From: Pseudooctadecabacter sp.
GTDB taxonomy: Bacteria > Pseudomonadota > Alphaproteobacteria > Rhodobacterales > Rhodobacteraceae
Length of the DNA: 37,851 nt
Assembly: GCA_020628265.1 (NCBI GenBank)
Contig: JAHDFG010000001.1
Coordinates: 1-37,851, forward strand
Reading direction: 5' to 3'
Shown here: positions 22,530 through 30,251 of the stretch, one piece after another
Layout: each line of letters starts with the position of its first letter
Numbering within the stretch: position 1 is the first letter of the stretch
The notes under the pieces: generated by a model
Databases searched by the model: none
The model's input: the letters and a program-made list of their open reading frames with translations, nothing else
Told to the model about the DNA's origin: nothing
Translations under genes and position numbers: made by a program

Positions 22530-23818
22530 TGACCGACATGAACCCCATAGAACGCGCGATCTACCGCGTGTTGGTCTGGACGTGGCCGCTTTATGGTCTC
22601 GGCGCGCTTTACGTGGTGGGGCCTGTGATCGCGTGGCTCCTCGGCGGGCTTGCTGTCCTGATCCTGTACCTTGGACCTGCCGTGCGCGAGGATATGCGCG
22701 CTGTGGGGACCATTCCACCTGTGGTTTGGGCATGGATTACGGGCATGTTTGTGCTGTTGGTGGCGCTATGGGTGGGGCACTTGGACTGGTCGCTTGGCAC
22801 CAAACAGACCATCAAATCCTCGATTGGCTGGGCCAAAGGTTGGGCACTTCTGGCGCTGTTCCCGCTCGTGGGGGCCGTTTTGCCCATCCGCCGCTCCGTG
22901 CTGGCACGGGCGCAATGTGTGGTCGGCCTTTGGACGTTGGTGCTTGCCCCCGTTTTGTTGGCCGCACCCTATATCGGATTACCGGAGCGCATCTTCACCT
23001 CTCCTTTGAAGGCGATTGGCGGCCCGGGGCCTGAGTATTTCTCGGTTTATTTCTTCACGTGGGATCCGGCCAGTTGGACCCCGCGGTGGCAGTTTTATGC
23101 GCCTTGGTCCCCCTTTGCCGCCCTGCTTGGGGTCGTCATGGTTCTGTTTGCGCTCGAAGAGAAAGAGATCAAATGGCGTAGCATCGGGGTTGCAGCTGGG
23201 GTTTTGATGATCCTCGCGTCCAAGTCCCGCATGGGGCTGGTTGGGCTTGTTGCCTGCACGATCGGCCCGCGCATGATGCCACTGCTGTTGCGGGGCTGGG
23301 CATGGCAGGCGGTTTCGGCGTTGACCGCATCAATGGCGGTTTTTGGCGCGGCAGTTGCCACGGCGGCGATGGACGGTGTGGCCGCTTTCAAAGCCGCACG
23401 TGCAGACAGCACCCGTGTTCGCGAAACGTTGCAGCGCATCGCGCAGGAACGGTGGTACAATGATGCCTTCTGGTTTGGTCATGGCACCGTCCAGCCCGGC
23501 AGCCATGCCGTGGAATACATGCCCATCGGCAGCCATCACACGTGGTTCGGGCTGCTCTTTGTCAAAGGTCTGGTTGGTCTCCTTGCGCTTCTTGTTCCCT
23601 TTGTCTGGCAAACCGCGATGGCGCTGAAGGATGCTACTTTGGGGCCGCGGGGCAGGTTGCCACTGGGCATCATGATGACGCTGACGCTTTTGTCCTTTGG
23701 CGAGAACATCGAGATTGAGGCCTATCTTCTGTGGCCCGCCCTGATCGTTTTGGGAATTCATGCCCGCGAAATGCGTGACGGGCCGCAGCAAGACACCACC
23801 GGTGCGGCGCTGTCTTGA
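22529..23818 (+). CDS. O-antigen ligase/polymerase-family membrane protein (Wzy-like)
   Basis: A 429-residue protein with about ten hydrophobic helices. The Wzy_C-type signature is visible as SKSRMGLVGLVAC (around 230-245), a large periplasmic loop containing FGHGTVQPG, and SHHTWFGLLFVKGLVGLLAL. It would polymerise repeat units at the periplasmic face. Translational coupling to the Wzz-like protein and the presence of a flippase support polymerase over ligase, but the two cannot be separated by sequence alone. It ends 20 nt from the convergent stress-response kinase; the gap and its edges hold CGCGCG repeats able to form a hairpin. Confidence 0.82.
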   Translation: MTDMNPIERAIYRVLVWTWPLYGLGALYVVGPVIAWLLGGLAVLILYLGPAVREDMRAVGTIPPVVWAWITGMFVLLVALWVGHLDWSLGTKQTIKSSIGWAKGWALLALFPLVGAVLPIRRSVLARAQCVVGLWTLVLAPVLLAAPYIGLPERIFTSPLKAIGGPGPEYFSVYFFTWDPASWTPRWQFYAPWSPFAALLGVVMVLFALEEKEIKWRSIGVAAGVLMILASKSRMGLVGLVACTIGPRMMPLLLRGWAWQAVSALTASMAVFGAAVATAAMDGVAAFKAARADSTRVRETLQRIAQERWYNDAFWFGHGTVQPGSHAVEYMPIGSHHTWFGLLFVKGLVGLLALLVPFVWQTAMALKDATLGPRGRLPLGIMMTLTLLSFGENIEIEAYLLWPALIVLGIHAREMRDGPQQDTTGAALS

Positions 23819-23838
23819 ACCCATTACACGCGCGGCGA

Positions 23839-25557
23839 TCAGTAGTCGCGCGGTGCGCCCTTGTCTGCCTGAACCACGAAATCAAGCTCGACGCGGTAGA
23901 CCTCTCCTGCCGGATGGCTTTTCAGGGTTCCGTCCAGTTGCAGGGCAAAGGCCCGCATCAGCTGTCGTCCGAGACCCTTGGCCGGATCGGCGGGCGTTGT
24001 CTCTTGTCGGTCGGGCGAGATCGCATTTTCCAGCACAAGGCGGACGTGTCGCGCACCCTTGGACGCCAACCCGATTTTAAGGAAGCCATTGTCGGGATCA
24101 ATGTATTGCAGGGCGTTGTTCAGGGCCTCTGAAACAAACATCGTAAGCGGCACAGCCTGATCCGGCAGGATCGGGATCGGCTGCATCTCAAGGCTGATGT
24201 CGATGCCTTGGGCGCGTGCGTCCGCAACCCTTCGGGATTGATCGATGAACTGCTGGATCAGCATGGACGCGTCAATCTTCGTCAGGTTCTCGGACTTGTA
24301 GAGTGTCTGGTGAACATTCGACAAACCAAGGATACGGTCCTGCACCTTTCCAAGCGAAAGGCGGGTTTCCTCTTCCGTGGCTTTCCGGATTTGCATGTTC
24401 ATGATCGACGAAATGATTTGCAGGTTGTTTTTCACGCGGTGGTGGATTTCCTTCAGGAAAATCGACTTTTCACGCAGGCGATCGGCCTGTTCCATTTCGT
24501 CTTGCACGATGTCGCGTGCCATATCGGTGAAGGCGGTGTTCAACTCTGCAAGCTCAAGCGACATGTTGGATGCCGGCGCCTGCTGTGGCACGGTCCGGTT
24601 GAGGGCAAAGCGTTTCATGTCGGCGTTCAGGTCTTTGATGCGGTCGACAACGAAACGGTGGATCGCAAACCACGCCACCAGAAGACTGGCCAGCCACATC
24701 AGCGCCGGCAACACGATCGTCAGGACCGCAGGGGAGGCAAAGCCCGTTCCAATGGTATGCGGATTCCAAGTTCCGAGGGCATAAACGACGCCGGGAACGA
24801 TCGTGACCACGGAATACACAAGGTCACGTCCGGACCGGCTTTGTGCTGTGTAGGTCCGGTCACGGTCCTGAGCGAGAGCGGCGAGATCAAGATCAAGGGG
24901 CAGCAGAGGATCGAGGCCACGCCGATCCGTGTGCGAAGACAGGATCTGACCGCTGCGATTGAAGGTGATCAGGCTGACCGGTTCCACACCGTCGGTGAAA
25001 TCCGGTGCGGACTCCACATGATCCAGAGCGACGGATATGGCGATGAGGCCGTGCATTGCGCCCCCTTTGAAGTGAGGCTGGGTGATCACAAGGACGGGGA
25101 TGCCGGATTCCTGTCCCTCAAACACGAGGTCTACGGAGGGGCGTGGGTGCTCCAGTGCTTCCTCAAGTCCTGGTGAATTGGAAAAGTCGATGATTTCACC
25201 CGATGAGGAACAGGGGCTGATGCCATCCATATTGATGTAACCAGTGAAGACGTAGCCCGTGTCGGCGGACAGGAAGCGGCGTAGCGTCGGCCCACATTGT
25301 TCGGGCGTTTCCCGCAGCAGGTCTATAGTATCGCCCATGGCCTTGGCCGCGCCGAAAGCCCGCTGGATCACCTGCCGCTCTCCGAATGCGGCCTGATCGG
25401 TCAAGGCCAGCAACGACAATTCCGCCCGAGCAGACATTTCCGCACCCAGACGCTGGCTCTGGACGACGCCGATCACCCCCAATGGCACCATCGCCACCGT
25501 AAGAAAGATCAAAATCCGCGCTGTGAGCCTTCGCGTAAAATTGACCTTCTCCGTCAA
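23839..25557 (-). CDS. Membrane sensor histidine kinase, HisKA_2 family, of the general stress response
   Basis: A 572-residue kinase. TM1 is about 13-32, an extracytoplasmic Cache-like sensory region runs from about 40 to 275, TM2 is about 282-305, and a linker coiled coil leads to the HisKA_2 phosphoacceptor EIHHRVKNNLQIISSIM (His372/373). A Bergerat ATPase domain follows, with SEALNNALQY as N-box and the degenerate G-box region AKGLGRQLMRAFA. HisKA_2/HWE kinases feed PhyR in alphaproteobacteria. Here the gene is third in a nepR-ecfG-kinase operon, its start overlapping ecfG by 4 nt, so it very likely phosphorylates the divergently encoded PhyR. The signal is unknown. Confidence 0.88.
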   Translation of the reverse strand: MTEKVNFTRRLTARILIFLTVAMVPLGVIGVVQSQRLGAEMSARAELSLLALTDQAAFGERQVIQRAFGAAKAMGDTIDLLRETPEQCGPTLRRFLSADTGYVFTGYINMDGISPCSSSGEIIDFSNSPGLEEALEHPRPSVDLVFEGQESGIPVLVITQPHFKGGAMHGLIAISVALDHVESAPDFTDGVEPVSLITFNRSGQILSSHTDRRGLDPLLPLDLDLAALAQDRDRTYTAQSRSGRDLVYSVVTIVPGVVYALGTWNPHTIGTGFASPAVLTIVLPALMWLASLLVAWFAIHRFVVDRIKDLNADMKRFALNRTVPQQAPASNMSLELAELNTAFTDMARDIVQDEMEQADRLREKSIFLKEIHHRVKNNLQIISSIMNMQIRKATEEETRLSLGKVQDRILGLSNVHQTLYKSENLTKIDASMLIQQFIDQSRRVADARAQGIDISLEMQPIPILPDQAVPLTMFVSEALNNALQYIDPDNGFLKIGLASKGARHVRLVLENAISPDRQETTPADPAKGLGRQLMRAFALQLDGTLKSHPAGEVYRVELDFVVQADKGAPRDY

Positions 25558-26114
25558 CTCATCGCCCCGTTCACACGTGAAGTCACGACGGCCATTGTCG
25601 CAGGGTCTGTCAGTTCCATTGCAGTCTCGTCATCGAGATGCATAAGCTCGGCCAATCTTGCACGGCCTCTGTTGACCCGGCTTTTGATCGTGCCGACGGC
25701 GACTTCACATGTCTGGGCGGCTTCCTCGTAAGAGAACCCTTCTGCGCCGACGAGGATAAGAGCTTCGCGTTGTTCGTCGGGGAGCTCTTCGAATGACTTC
25801 AGAAAGTCTGTCAGTTGAAGCCGGCCATCATGATCGGGCTTTTGCGACAGCGTTTCGGTGAAGGTGCCATCAATATCAGAGACTTCCCGCTTCGCCTTGC
25901 GGCGGTTCGAATAATAGGTGTTCCGAAGGATGGTAAACAGCCACGCGCGCAGGTTCGTTCCGGGCTGGAAGGTATCAATCTTGGTCCAAGCCTTCACAAG
26001 CGTGTCCTGCACCATATCGTCGGCAATTGCGGCGTTCCGCGTGAGCGAGATGGCAAAGGCGCGCATTGCAGGAAGGTGGTCGACCAGTTCATCACGTGGG
26101 TCGGAACTGCTCAT
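25554..26114 (-). CDS. ecfG: General stress response ECF sigma factor
   Basis: A 186-residue ECF sigma factor of the EcfG (ECF15) type. Region 2 includes LTRNAAIADDMVQDTLVKAW and LRAWLFTILRNTYYSNRRK; region 4 includes LPDEQREALILVGAEGFSYEEAA and VGTIKSRVNRGRARL. It would direct RNA polymerase to GGAAC-N16/17-GTT promoters. Translationally coupled to nepR upstream (ATGA) and to the kinase downstream. Held inactive by NepR until PhyR-P releases it; the promoter at 26340-26364 suggests positive autoregulation. Confidence 0.93.
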   Translation of the reverse strand: MSSSDPRDELVDHLPAMRAFAISLTRNAAIADDMVQDTLVKAWTKIDTFQPGTNLRAWLFTILRNTYYSNRRKAKREVSDIDGTFTETLSQKPDHDGRLQLTDFLKSFEELPDEQREALILVGAEGFSYEEAAQTCEVAVGTIKSRVNRGRARLAELMHLDDETAMELTDPATMAVVTSRVNGAMS

Positions 26115-26284
26115 TCGTCGCCCTCGGAACTGCTGTGCGGGGCGGGGGAGTCTTGCGCCTTCAGTTGTGCCAAAAGATCCTTGAACCGGTCAGGAATGTC
26201 CTGTCCGGCCACATCATCATAGACCCGTTTCAGGTTCTGGTTGATGACATCGTCGTCGTTTGGGCTATCTTCATTTTTCGACAT
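26111..26284 (-). CDS. nepR: Anti-sigma factor NepR
   Basis: A small acidic protein of 57 residues. The core INQNLKRVYDDVAGQDIPDR, continuing FKDLLAQLK, matches the two-helix NepR domain that clamps EcfG and is sequestered by phosphorylated PhyR. The ATG at 26284 (MSKNEDSP) is chosen over upstream in-frame codons, which run into the EcfG-type promoter; AGGAG lies 11 nt ahead. The start codon overlaps nothing; its stop overlaps ecfG by 4 nt, ensuring matched anti-sigma and sigma synthesis. Confidence 0.92.
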   Translation of the reverse strand: MSKNEDSPNDDDVINQNLKRVYDDVAGQDIPDRFKDLLAQLKAQDSPAPHSSSEGDE

Positions 26285-26332
26285 CAAAGAAGATGCTCCT
26301 GCGGTAGAAGTGAAAAAAATCTGCGTCCTCGT

Positions 26333-26364
26333 GGAACCAAACACGCGTTAAGGGGTTTGGTTCC
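26333..26364. promoter_or_regulatory. Bidirectional EcfG-type promoter in one palindrome between nepR and phyR
   Basis: GGAACCAAAC (26333-26342) and GTTTGGTTCC (26355-26364) are perfect 10-bp inverted arms with a 12-bp spacer. On the plus strand GGAAC is followed after 16 bases by GGTT (26354-26357), facing phyR. On the minus strand GGAAC (26364-26360) is followed after 16 bases by TGTT (26343-26340), facing nepR-ecfG. Both match the known EcfG consensus GGAAC-N16/17-GTT, so the two -35/-10 pairs overlap almost completely. Confidence 0.72.
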
Positions 26365-26390
26365 ATAAAAATGCAAAAAGGATCAAGAAT

Positions 26391-27194
26391 ATGTCGAAGA
26401 GCGACGATTTTACGGCTCAGGTCGGTGCCGAGGTGCCATTTCTACGGCGCTACGGGCGGGCGTTGACCGGCGCGCAATCGACGGGCGATGCATATGCCGC
26501 AGCTACACTTGAAGCGTTGCTGACGGAACGAAGCATTGCCGAAAATGCGTCTAGCGTGCGGGTTGGTTTGTTCAAGGCGTTCCATGTCATGTGGAAAAGC
26601 TCCGGCGCGCCAGTTGCTGATGAGGAGACGGGGATGCATGCCCAGGCTCAGAAGCATTTGGCAAAACTGACCAAAAACACACGCGAGGCGTTGTTGTTGT
26701 CAACGATCGAAGAGTTCACGATCCCAGAGGTGGCCGAAATTCTGCAAGTCCCTGAAAGCGAAGCAGAACAGCTTGTGTCTGTTGCGCGGGCCGAAATGGA
26801 AGACTCGATCTCAGGCCGCGTGATGATCATTGAAGACGAAGCAATTATTGCCATGGATCTTGAAACCGTGGTCGCTGAAATGGGCCACAAGATCACTGGT
26901 ATCGCGCGGACCCGTGATGAGGCGACCAAGCTTGCCTCTGCCGAGCGTCCTGACCTGATCCTGTCGGATATTCAACTTGCGGACGACTCGTCCGGGATCG
27001 ACGCTGTCAATGACATCCTCAAAGAGCATGGCGAGACGTCCATCATCTTTATTACGGCCTTCCCGGAACGGTTGTTGACCGGTGACAGGCCCGAGCCGGC
27101 GTTCCTGATCTCCAAGCCCTATTCCGAGGCACAGATCAAGTCGGCGGTCAGTCAGGCGATGTTCTTCCGGTCAACGGAACCGCTTCTGGCCTGA
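26391..27194 (+). CDS. phyR: Stress response regulator PhyR (sigma-like domain plus receiver)
   Basis: A 267-residue anti-anti-sigma protein. Residues about 1-135 are an ECF-sigma-like domain (YGRALTGAQSTGDAYAAATL; LTKNTREALLLSTIEEFTIPEVAEIL) and residues about 143-260 a receiver with acidic pair Glu148-Asp149 and acceptor Asp193 in LILSDIQLADDSSG. Phosphorylation exposes the sigma-like part, which binds NepR and frees EcfG. Divergent from nepR-ecfG, sharing the palindromic promoter region; the ATG lies about 27 nt past the predicted start point. An 11-bp hairpin follows the gene. Confidence 0.94.
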   Translation: MSKSDDFTAQVGAEVPFLRRYGRALTGAQSTGDAYAAATLEALLTERSIAENASSVRVGLFKAFHVMWKSSGAPVADEETGMHAQAQKHLAKLTKNTREALLLSTIEEFTIPEVAEILQVPESEAEQLVSVARAEMEDSISGRVMIIEDEAIIAMDLETVVAEMGHKITGIARTRDEATKLASAERPDLILSDIQLADDSSGIDAVNDILKEHGETSIIFITAFPERLLTGDRPEPAFLISKPYSEAQIKSAVSQAMFFRSTEPLLA

Positions 27195-27216
27195 TCCTTC
27201 GTTTCGTGCTTGGACC

Positions 27217-27242
27217 GATGCAGCGCGGAACCGTGCTGCATC
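27217..27242. terminator. Stem-loop between convergent phyR and the DUF1653-like gene
   Basis: GATGCAGCGCG (27217-27227) pairs with CGTGCTGCATC (27232-27242) around a GAAC loop, an 11-bp stem with one G-U pair. A second short CCGG-TTGAG-CCGG stem follows. There is no U-tract, so it may stop transcription from both sides inefficiently or simply protect the mRNA 3' ends. Confidence 0.5.
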
Positions 27243-27328
27243 CGGTTGAGCCGGTGTTAAGCAGAGATCTGCCTGACGGCTTCTGCCGTTCGGATCGCGA
27301 CACAGACCCCCACCGGCGGCTCCGCATC

Positions 27329-27613
27329 TTAGGTATCAGTTGCCTGTGGATCGACCAGAGTGACAGGCCTGAACCGGCCATCTTCAAATTCCACCTTCGA
27401 GCGGACCCAAACGGTTCCGTCGGCATCGTCGTAAATGGCGACGTCCGTCCGGTCAGCTTCATTGATCCCGTACCCCAACAGGCGATACCCACCGCCTTTC
27501 TTGTGGCGGTGGGTGGGGTGCCATGGCGTGATGCCGAATGCAGGTGCTGGCGGTGTGGGCGGCGAGGCCTTCTGCGGTGGCTCGCCGCTGAACAGTCGTT
27601 TCAGGAAACTCAT
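27329..27613 (-). CDS. Small DUF1653-like protein coupled to the ribonucleotide reductase gene
   Basis: A 94-residue protein starting MSFLKRLFSG, then a proline-rich linker (PTPPAPAFG) and a C-terminal segment (GGGYRLLGYGINEADRTDVA, then a VWVR strand) that resembles the DUF1653 fold found as a short stand-alone protein. Its ATG overlaps the ribonucleotide reductase stop by 4 nt (ATGA), so the two are translationally coupled. Function is unknown; coupling hints at a nucleotide or stress link. The domain call is from pattern memory and moderate. Confidence 0.65.
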   Translation of the reverse strand: MSFLKRLFSGEPPQKASPPTPPAPAFGITPWHPTHRHKKGGGYRLLGYGINEADRTDVAIYDDADGTVWVRSKVEFEDGRFRPVTLVDPQATDT

Positions 27614-29334
27614 ACGGACAGCACCGATCCTGTCACCGGATTCGGCCGATAGGTTGTGCAACCTTTGCAGCCGGCACGATAGGCGCTCCGGTACACTTCC
27701 TCAAAATCGGCAAAGCTGATGTCTTCGGGGCAATTGACCGTTTTCGAAATCCCGCTGTCGACCCATGCTTGGGCCGCGGCTTGCATGGTCACATGATCTT
27801 CGGGCGAAAGGTCTTGCGCGGTCACAAAGCTGTCCGGCAAAGGTGTGTCCGATCCGAAAATCTGCCCGTGGCGCCACACTGCATAGTCCATCACTTCCTC
27901 TTTCGTTTTCTCGCCCCCCGGCTGAGTGACAGTGCGGGTGTAGGACGTGGAAAAGATCGGCTCGATCCCCGATGAAACGTTGCCGGCAAACATCGAGATT
28001 GTTCCCGTCGGGGCAACCGTGGTCAATGTGCCATTGCGCAGCCCGTGCGTCCGGATTTCAGCCAAGACCTCCGGATCAAGGGAGCGGATGCTTGGCGCCT
28101 TGAGGTGTTTATGCACATTAAAGACGGGGAAAGCGCCTCGTTCTTCAGCGAGGCGGGCGGAGGCAAGATAGGCCGCGTTCTGGATGCTCTGCATCCATGT
28201 ACCCAACAGGAAGACGGCCTTGGACGATCCGTACTTGGCCCCGAGCATGGCAATGGCGTCCGCGACACCAGTAACTCCGATCCCGATACGCCGTTGCCGT
28301 TGTGCTTGATTGCGTTGCTCAGGAAGGGCGAAACGCGAGACATCGAGCGCGTTGTCCAACATCCGCACTGCAATCGCAGTCAGTTCCCGCAATTGCCCCA
28401 TGTCCATCCGTGCCGAGGCCGTGAAAGGGGCCTCGACCAATTGGGCAAGGTTGATTGACGCCAGCGGACATGTGCCAAAGGGGGGCAGGGGCTGTTCGGC
28501 GCAGGAGTTTGTCGCGGATATCGTTTCCAGATACCCTAGCGGGTTGGCGTCGTTGATCCTGTCGATGAACAGGACGCCAGGTTCGGCCGTAGCGTATGTC
28601 TGTTTCATGATCGCAGTCCACAGATCACGCGCGCGCAGGCGGCGCATGACCTCTCCATTCCAGACAAGATCCCACGGGGTGTCGTCCTCGACGGCCTTCA
28701 TGAAGGCGTCCGTGACCATGACGGAGAGGTTGAAATTGCGCAGTCGCGTCCGGTCTGACTTCGCCATGACAAAGGCTTCCACATCGGGGTGATCGCACCG
28801 CAGCGTGGCCATCATTGCGCCGCGCCCCATACCGGTGACCAACATCTTGCAGGTGGCGTCGAAGATATCCATCGCAGCGAGCGGGCCCGCAGCGGGACAA
28901 TCGAGTCCGCGGACTTCGGTGCCGGAGGGACGTAGTGTCGAGAAGTCGAAGCCGATGCCGCCCCCCATCTGCATTGTCAGCGCCGCATCGCTGAGTGTTT
29001 GCATGATGCCGGAAACGGAGTCCGGAATGGTCCGCATGACAAAGGTGTTCGACAACGTCACATTGCGGGCCGTGCCGCTCCCGGCCAAAATGCGGCCCGC
29101 AGGCAGCAACTTGAATTCCGACATGGCGGACAGAAATGTCGCCTCGACAATGGATCGCGTTTCATCGGGCTCAGGTGCGGCCAATCCCCGCGCAACACGC
29201 CGAAACGTATCGTCGATCGTTTTGTCGATATCGACGCCCTGCGATCTATACCTATATTTAGAATTCCAGATTTGCTCCGCAATTGGTTGCGAAAAGGCAA
29301 ATGGCGCTTTTCGCGCGTAGTTCACTTCCATCAT
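27610..29334 (-). CDS. Adenosylcobalamin-dependent ribonucleotide reductase, class II (short form)
   Basis: A 574-residue RNR large-chain homologue reducing ribonucleotides to deoxyribonucleotides with a B12-derived radical. Visible motifs are LPAGRILAGSGT, MQMGGGIGFDFSTLRP, RGAMMATLRCDHPD, the active-site N276-S-C278-A-E280 (usual NPCGE), GTCPLASINL with Cys289, VAPTGTISMFAGNVSSGIEP, and a C-terminal GCKGCTTYRP Cys pair. The protein stops right after TGSVLSV, where longer class II enzymes continue with a C-terminal domain. Where many RNRs have the first redox Cys the sequence is LSNTFVM (Thr97), which I recall in some proteobacterial homologues. No R2 subunit is nearby. Start 29334 or 29331 (two adjacent ATGs). 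The promoter overlaps two CtrA-like boxes. Confidence 0.88.
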   Translation of the reverse strand: MMEVNYARKAPFAFSQPIAEQIWNSKYRYRSQGVDIDKTIDDTFRRVARGLAAPEPDETRSIVEATFLSAMSEFKLLPAGRILAGSGTARNVTLSNTFVMRTIPDSVSGIMQTLSDAALTMQMGGGIGFDFSTLRPSGTEVRGLDCPAAGPLAAMDIFDATCKMLVTGMGRGAMMATLRCDHPDVEAFVMAKSDRTRLRNFNLSVMVTDAFMKAVEDDTPWDLVWNGEVMRRLRARDLWTAIMKQTYATAEPGVLFIDRINDANPLGYLETISATNSCAEQPLPPFGTCPLASINLAQLVEAPFTASARMDMGQLRELTAIAVRMLDNALDVSRFALPEQRNQAQRQRRIGIGVTGVADAIAMLGAKYGSSKAVFLLGTWMQSIQNAAYLASARLAEERGAFPVFNVHKHLKAPSIRSLDPEVLAEIRTHGLRNGTLTTVAPTGTISMFAGNVSSGIEPIFSTSYTRTVTQPGGEKTKEEVMDYAVWRHGQIFGSDTPLPDSFVTAQDLSPEDHVTMQAAAQAWVDSGISKTVNCPEDISFADFEEVYRSAYRAGCKGCTTYRPNPVTGSVLSV

Positions 29335-29359
29335 CTCACGCCCACCCAGGTTTCGTTGA

Positions 29360-29398
29360 TTAACTTTCTATTAACGACCTATGTTAAGATTTCGTTAA
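29360..29398. promoter_or_regulatory. Two tandem CtrA-like boxes (TTAA-N7-TTAA)
   Basis: TTAA-CTTTCTA-TTAA (29360-29374) and TTAA-GATTTCG-TTAA (29384-29398) are two full matches to the alphaproteobacterial CtrA motif. They lie 25-64 nt upstream of the ribonucleotide reductase start and on the 5' side of the divergent GST gene. A further TTAA pair with 4-base spacing follows at 29416-29427. The stretch is AT-rich compared with its surroundings. CtrA itself is not encoded in the window. Confidence 0.55.
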
Positions 29399-29576
29399 TT
29401 CGACGATGGAAATGGTTAATTGGTTAACAGTGCCTTCGAGCGCAAAACAGCTCGCGCGAATTTGTTTTTCTGCGGATTCATCTTCATTTTTATCCATCCT
29501 CTGCTGGACATGTTAGGGCGGCCTTAACGGGCCGTGGGTAGATGTCTTCGCGGGGCACTCGGAACGGGAGAAATCT

Positions 29577-30209
29577 ATGAATAAGTTGTATGCGTGTTTG
29601 GGGTCTGGAAATTGTATGAAGCCTTGGTTGGCCATGAATCAACTCGGGGTCGAATTTGAATTAACTCTTATTGATGTCCTGTCGGGAGAACAGAAATCCA
29701 ACGACTTTCTTTCAGTCAATCCATTGGGCGTTGTGCCCTTTTTCGTGACATCCGAAGGTCAGGGGATTGGCGAAAGCAACGCAATCCTTTGGTATCTGGC
29801 CGAAGGTACGGATCTGATGCCGCAATCACCCGCAGAACGAGCCGAAGCGTTGCAATGGATGTTTTTTGAGCAATCTAAGTTGGAGCCGTTCATTTCACCC
29901 GCGCGGTTTTTCACGACAATTTTGCCGACCATGCGTGAGGAACGGGCGGAGGACATTGCGAATTGGCAGGCCGCAGCGCGTCCGGGCTTGGCGCGGCTCG
30001 ATGCACATCTGTCATACAACCAGTTTGTACTGGCGTCCGGCTACTCCGTCGCAGACATTGCTCTGTTCGGATATGTTCATGTCATGGAAGAAGCTGGTCT
30101 GGACCCTCAGCTGACACCGCATGTGACGCGGTGGATCAATGATGTAGCAAACACCAAAGGGTTTGCGCCGCTGTCACACCTGGGTCAGAACGTACGGGTG
30201 GCGGCCTGA
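29577..30209 (+). CDS. Glutathione S-transferase family protein
   Basis: A 210-residue soluble GST. The thioredoxin-like N-terminal domain (YACLGSGNCMKPWLAMNQLG) carries the cis-Pro region NPLGVVPFF and the glutathione-contacting GESNAILWYLAEG. The all-helical C-terminal domain includes VLASGYSVADIALFGYVHV, the N-capping Ser/Asp box of the family. Cys7 and Ser10 are candidate glutathione-activating residues. A GGGAG ribosome binding site precedes the ATG. Monocistronic as far as seen, divergent from the ribonucleotide reductase. The substrate is not inferable. Confidence 0.9.
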   Translation: MNKLYACLGSGNCMKPWLAMNQLGVEFELTLIDVLSGEQKSNDFLSVNPLGVVPFFVTSEGQGIGESNAILWYLAEGTDLMPQSPAERAEALQWMFFEQSKLEPFISPARFFTTILPTMREERAEDIANWQAAARPGLARLDAHLSYNQFVLASGYSVADIALFGYVHVMEEAGLDPQLTPHVTRWINDVANTKGFAPLSHLGQNVRVAA

Positions 30210-30251
30210 TTTGATTTGGCTACGCTCGCCTCTAGGTAGAGGATCAATGCA

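Noticed and set aside
23815..23865. CGCGCG repeats at the convergent wzy/kinase junction as a bidirectional terminator
   Set aside because: Self-complementary CG runs are common in GC-rich DNA, part of it is coding, and no U-tract follows.
27276..27292. ACGGC-TTCT-GCCGT hairpin as terminator of the DUF1653-like gene
   Set aside because: Only 5 bp of stem and no U-tract on the relevant strand; kept as a possibility only.
29335..29576. B12 riboswitch or NrdR boxes upstream of the class II RNR
   Set aside because: No B12-box-like element and no NrdR-type palindrome found; only the TTAA boxes stand out.
29566..29596. GGAAC at the GST start as an EcfG promoter
   Set aside because: No GTT at 16-17 bases, and the position would put the -10 inside the coding region.
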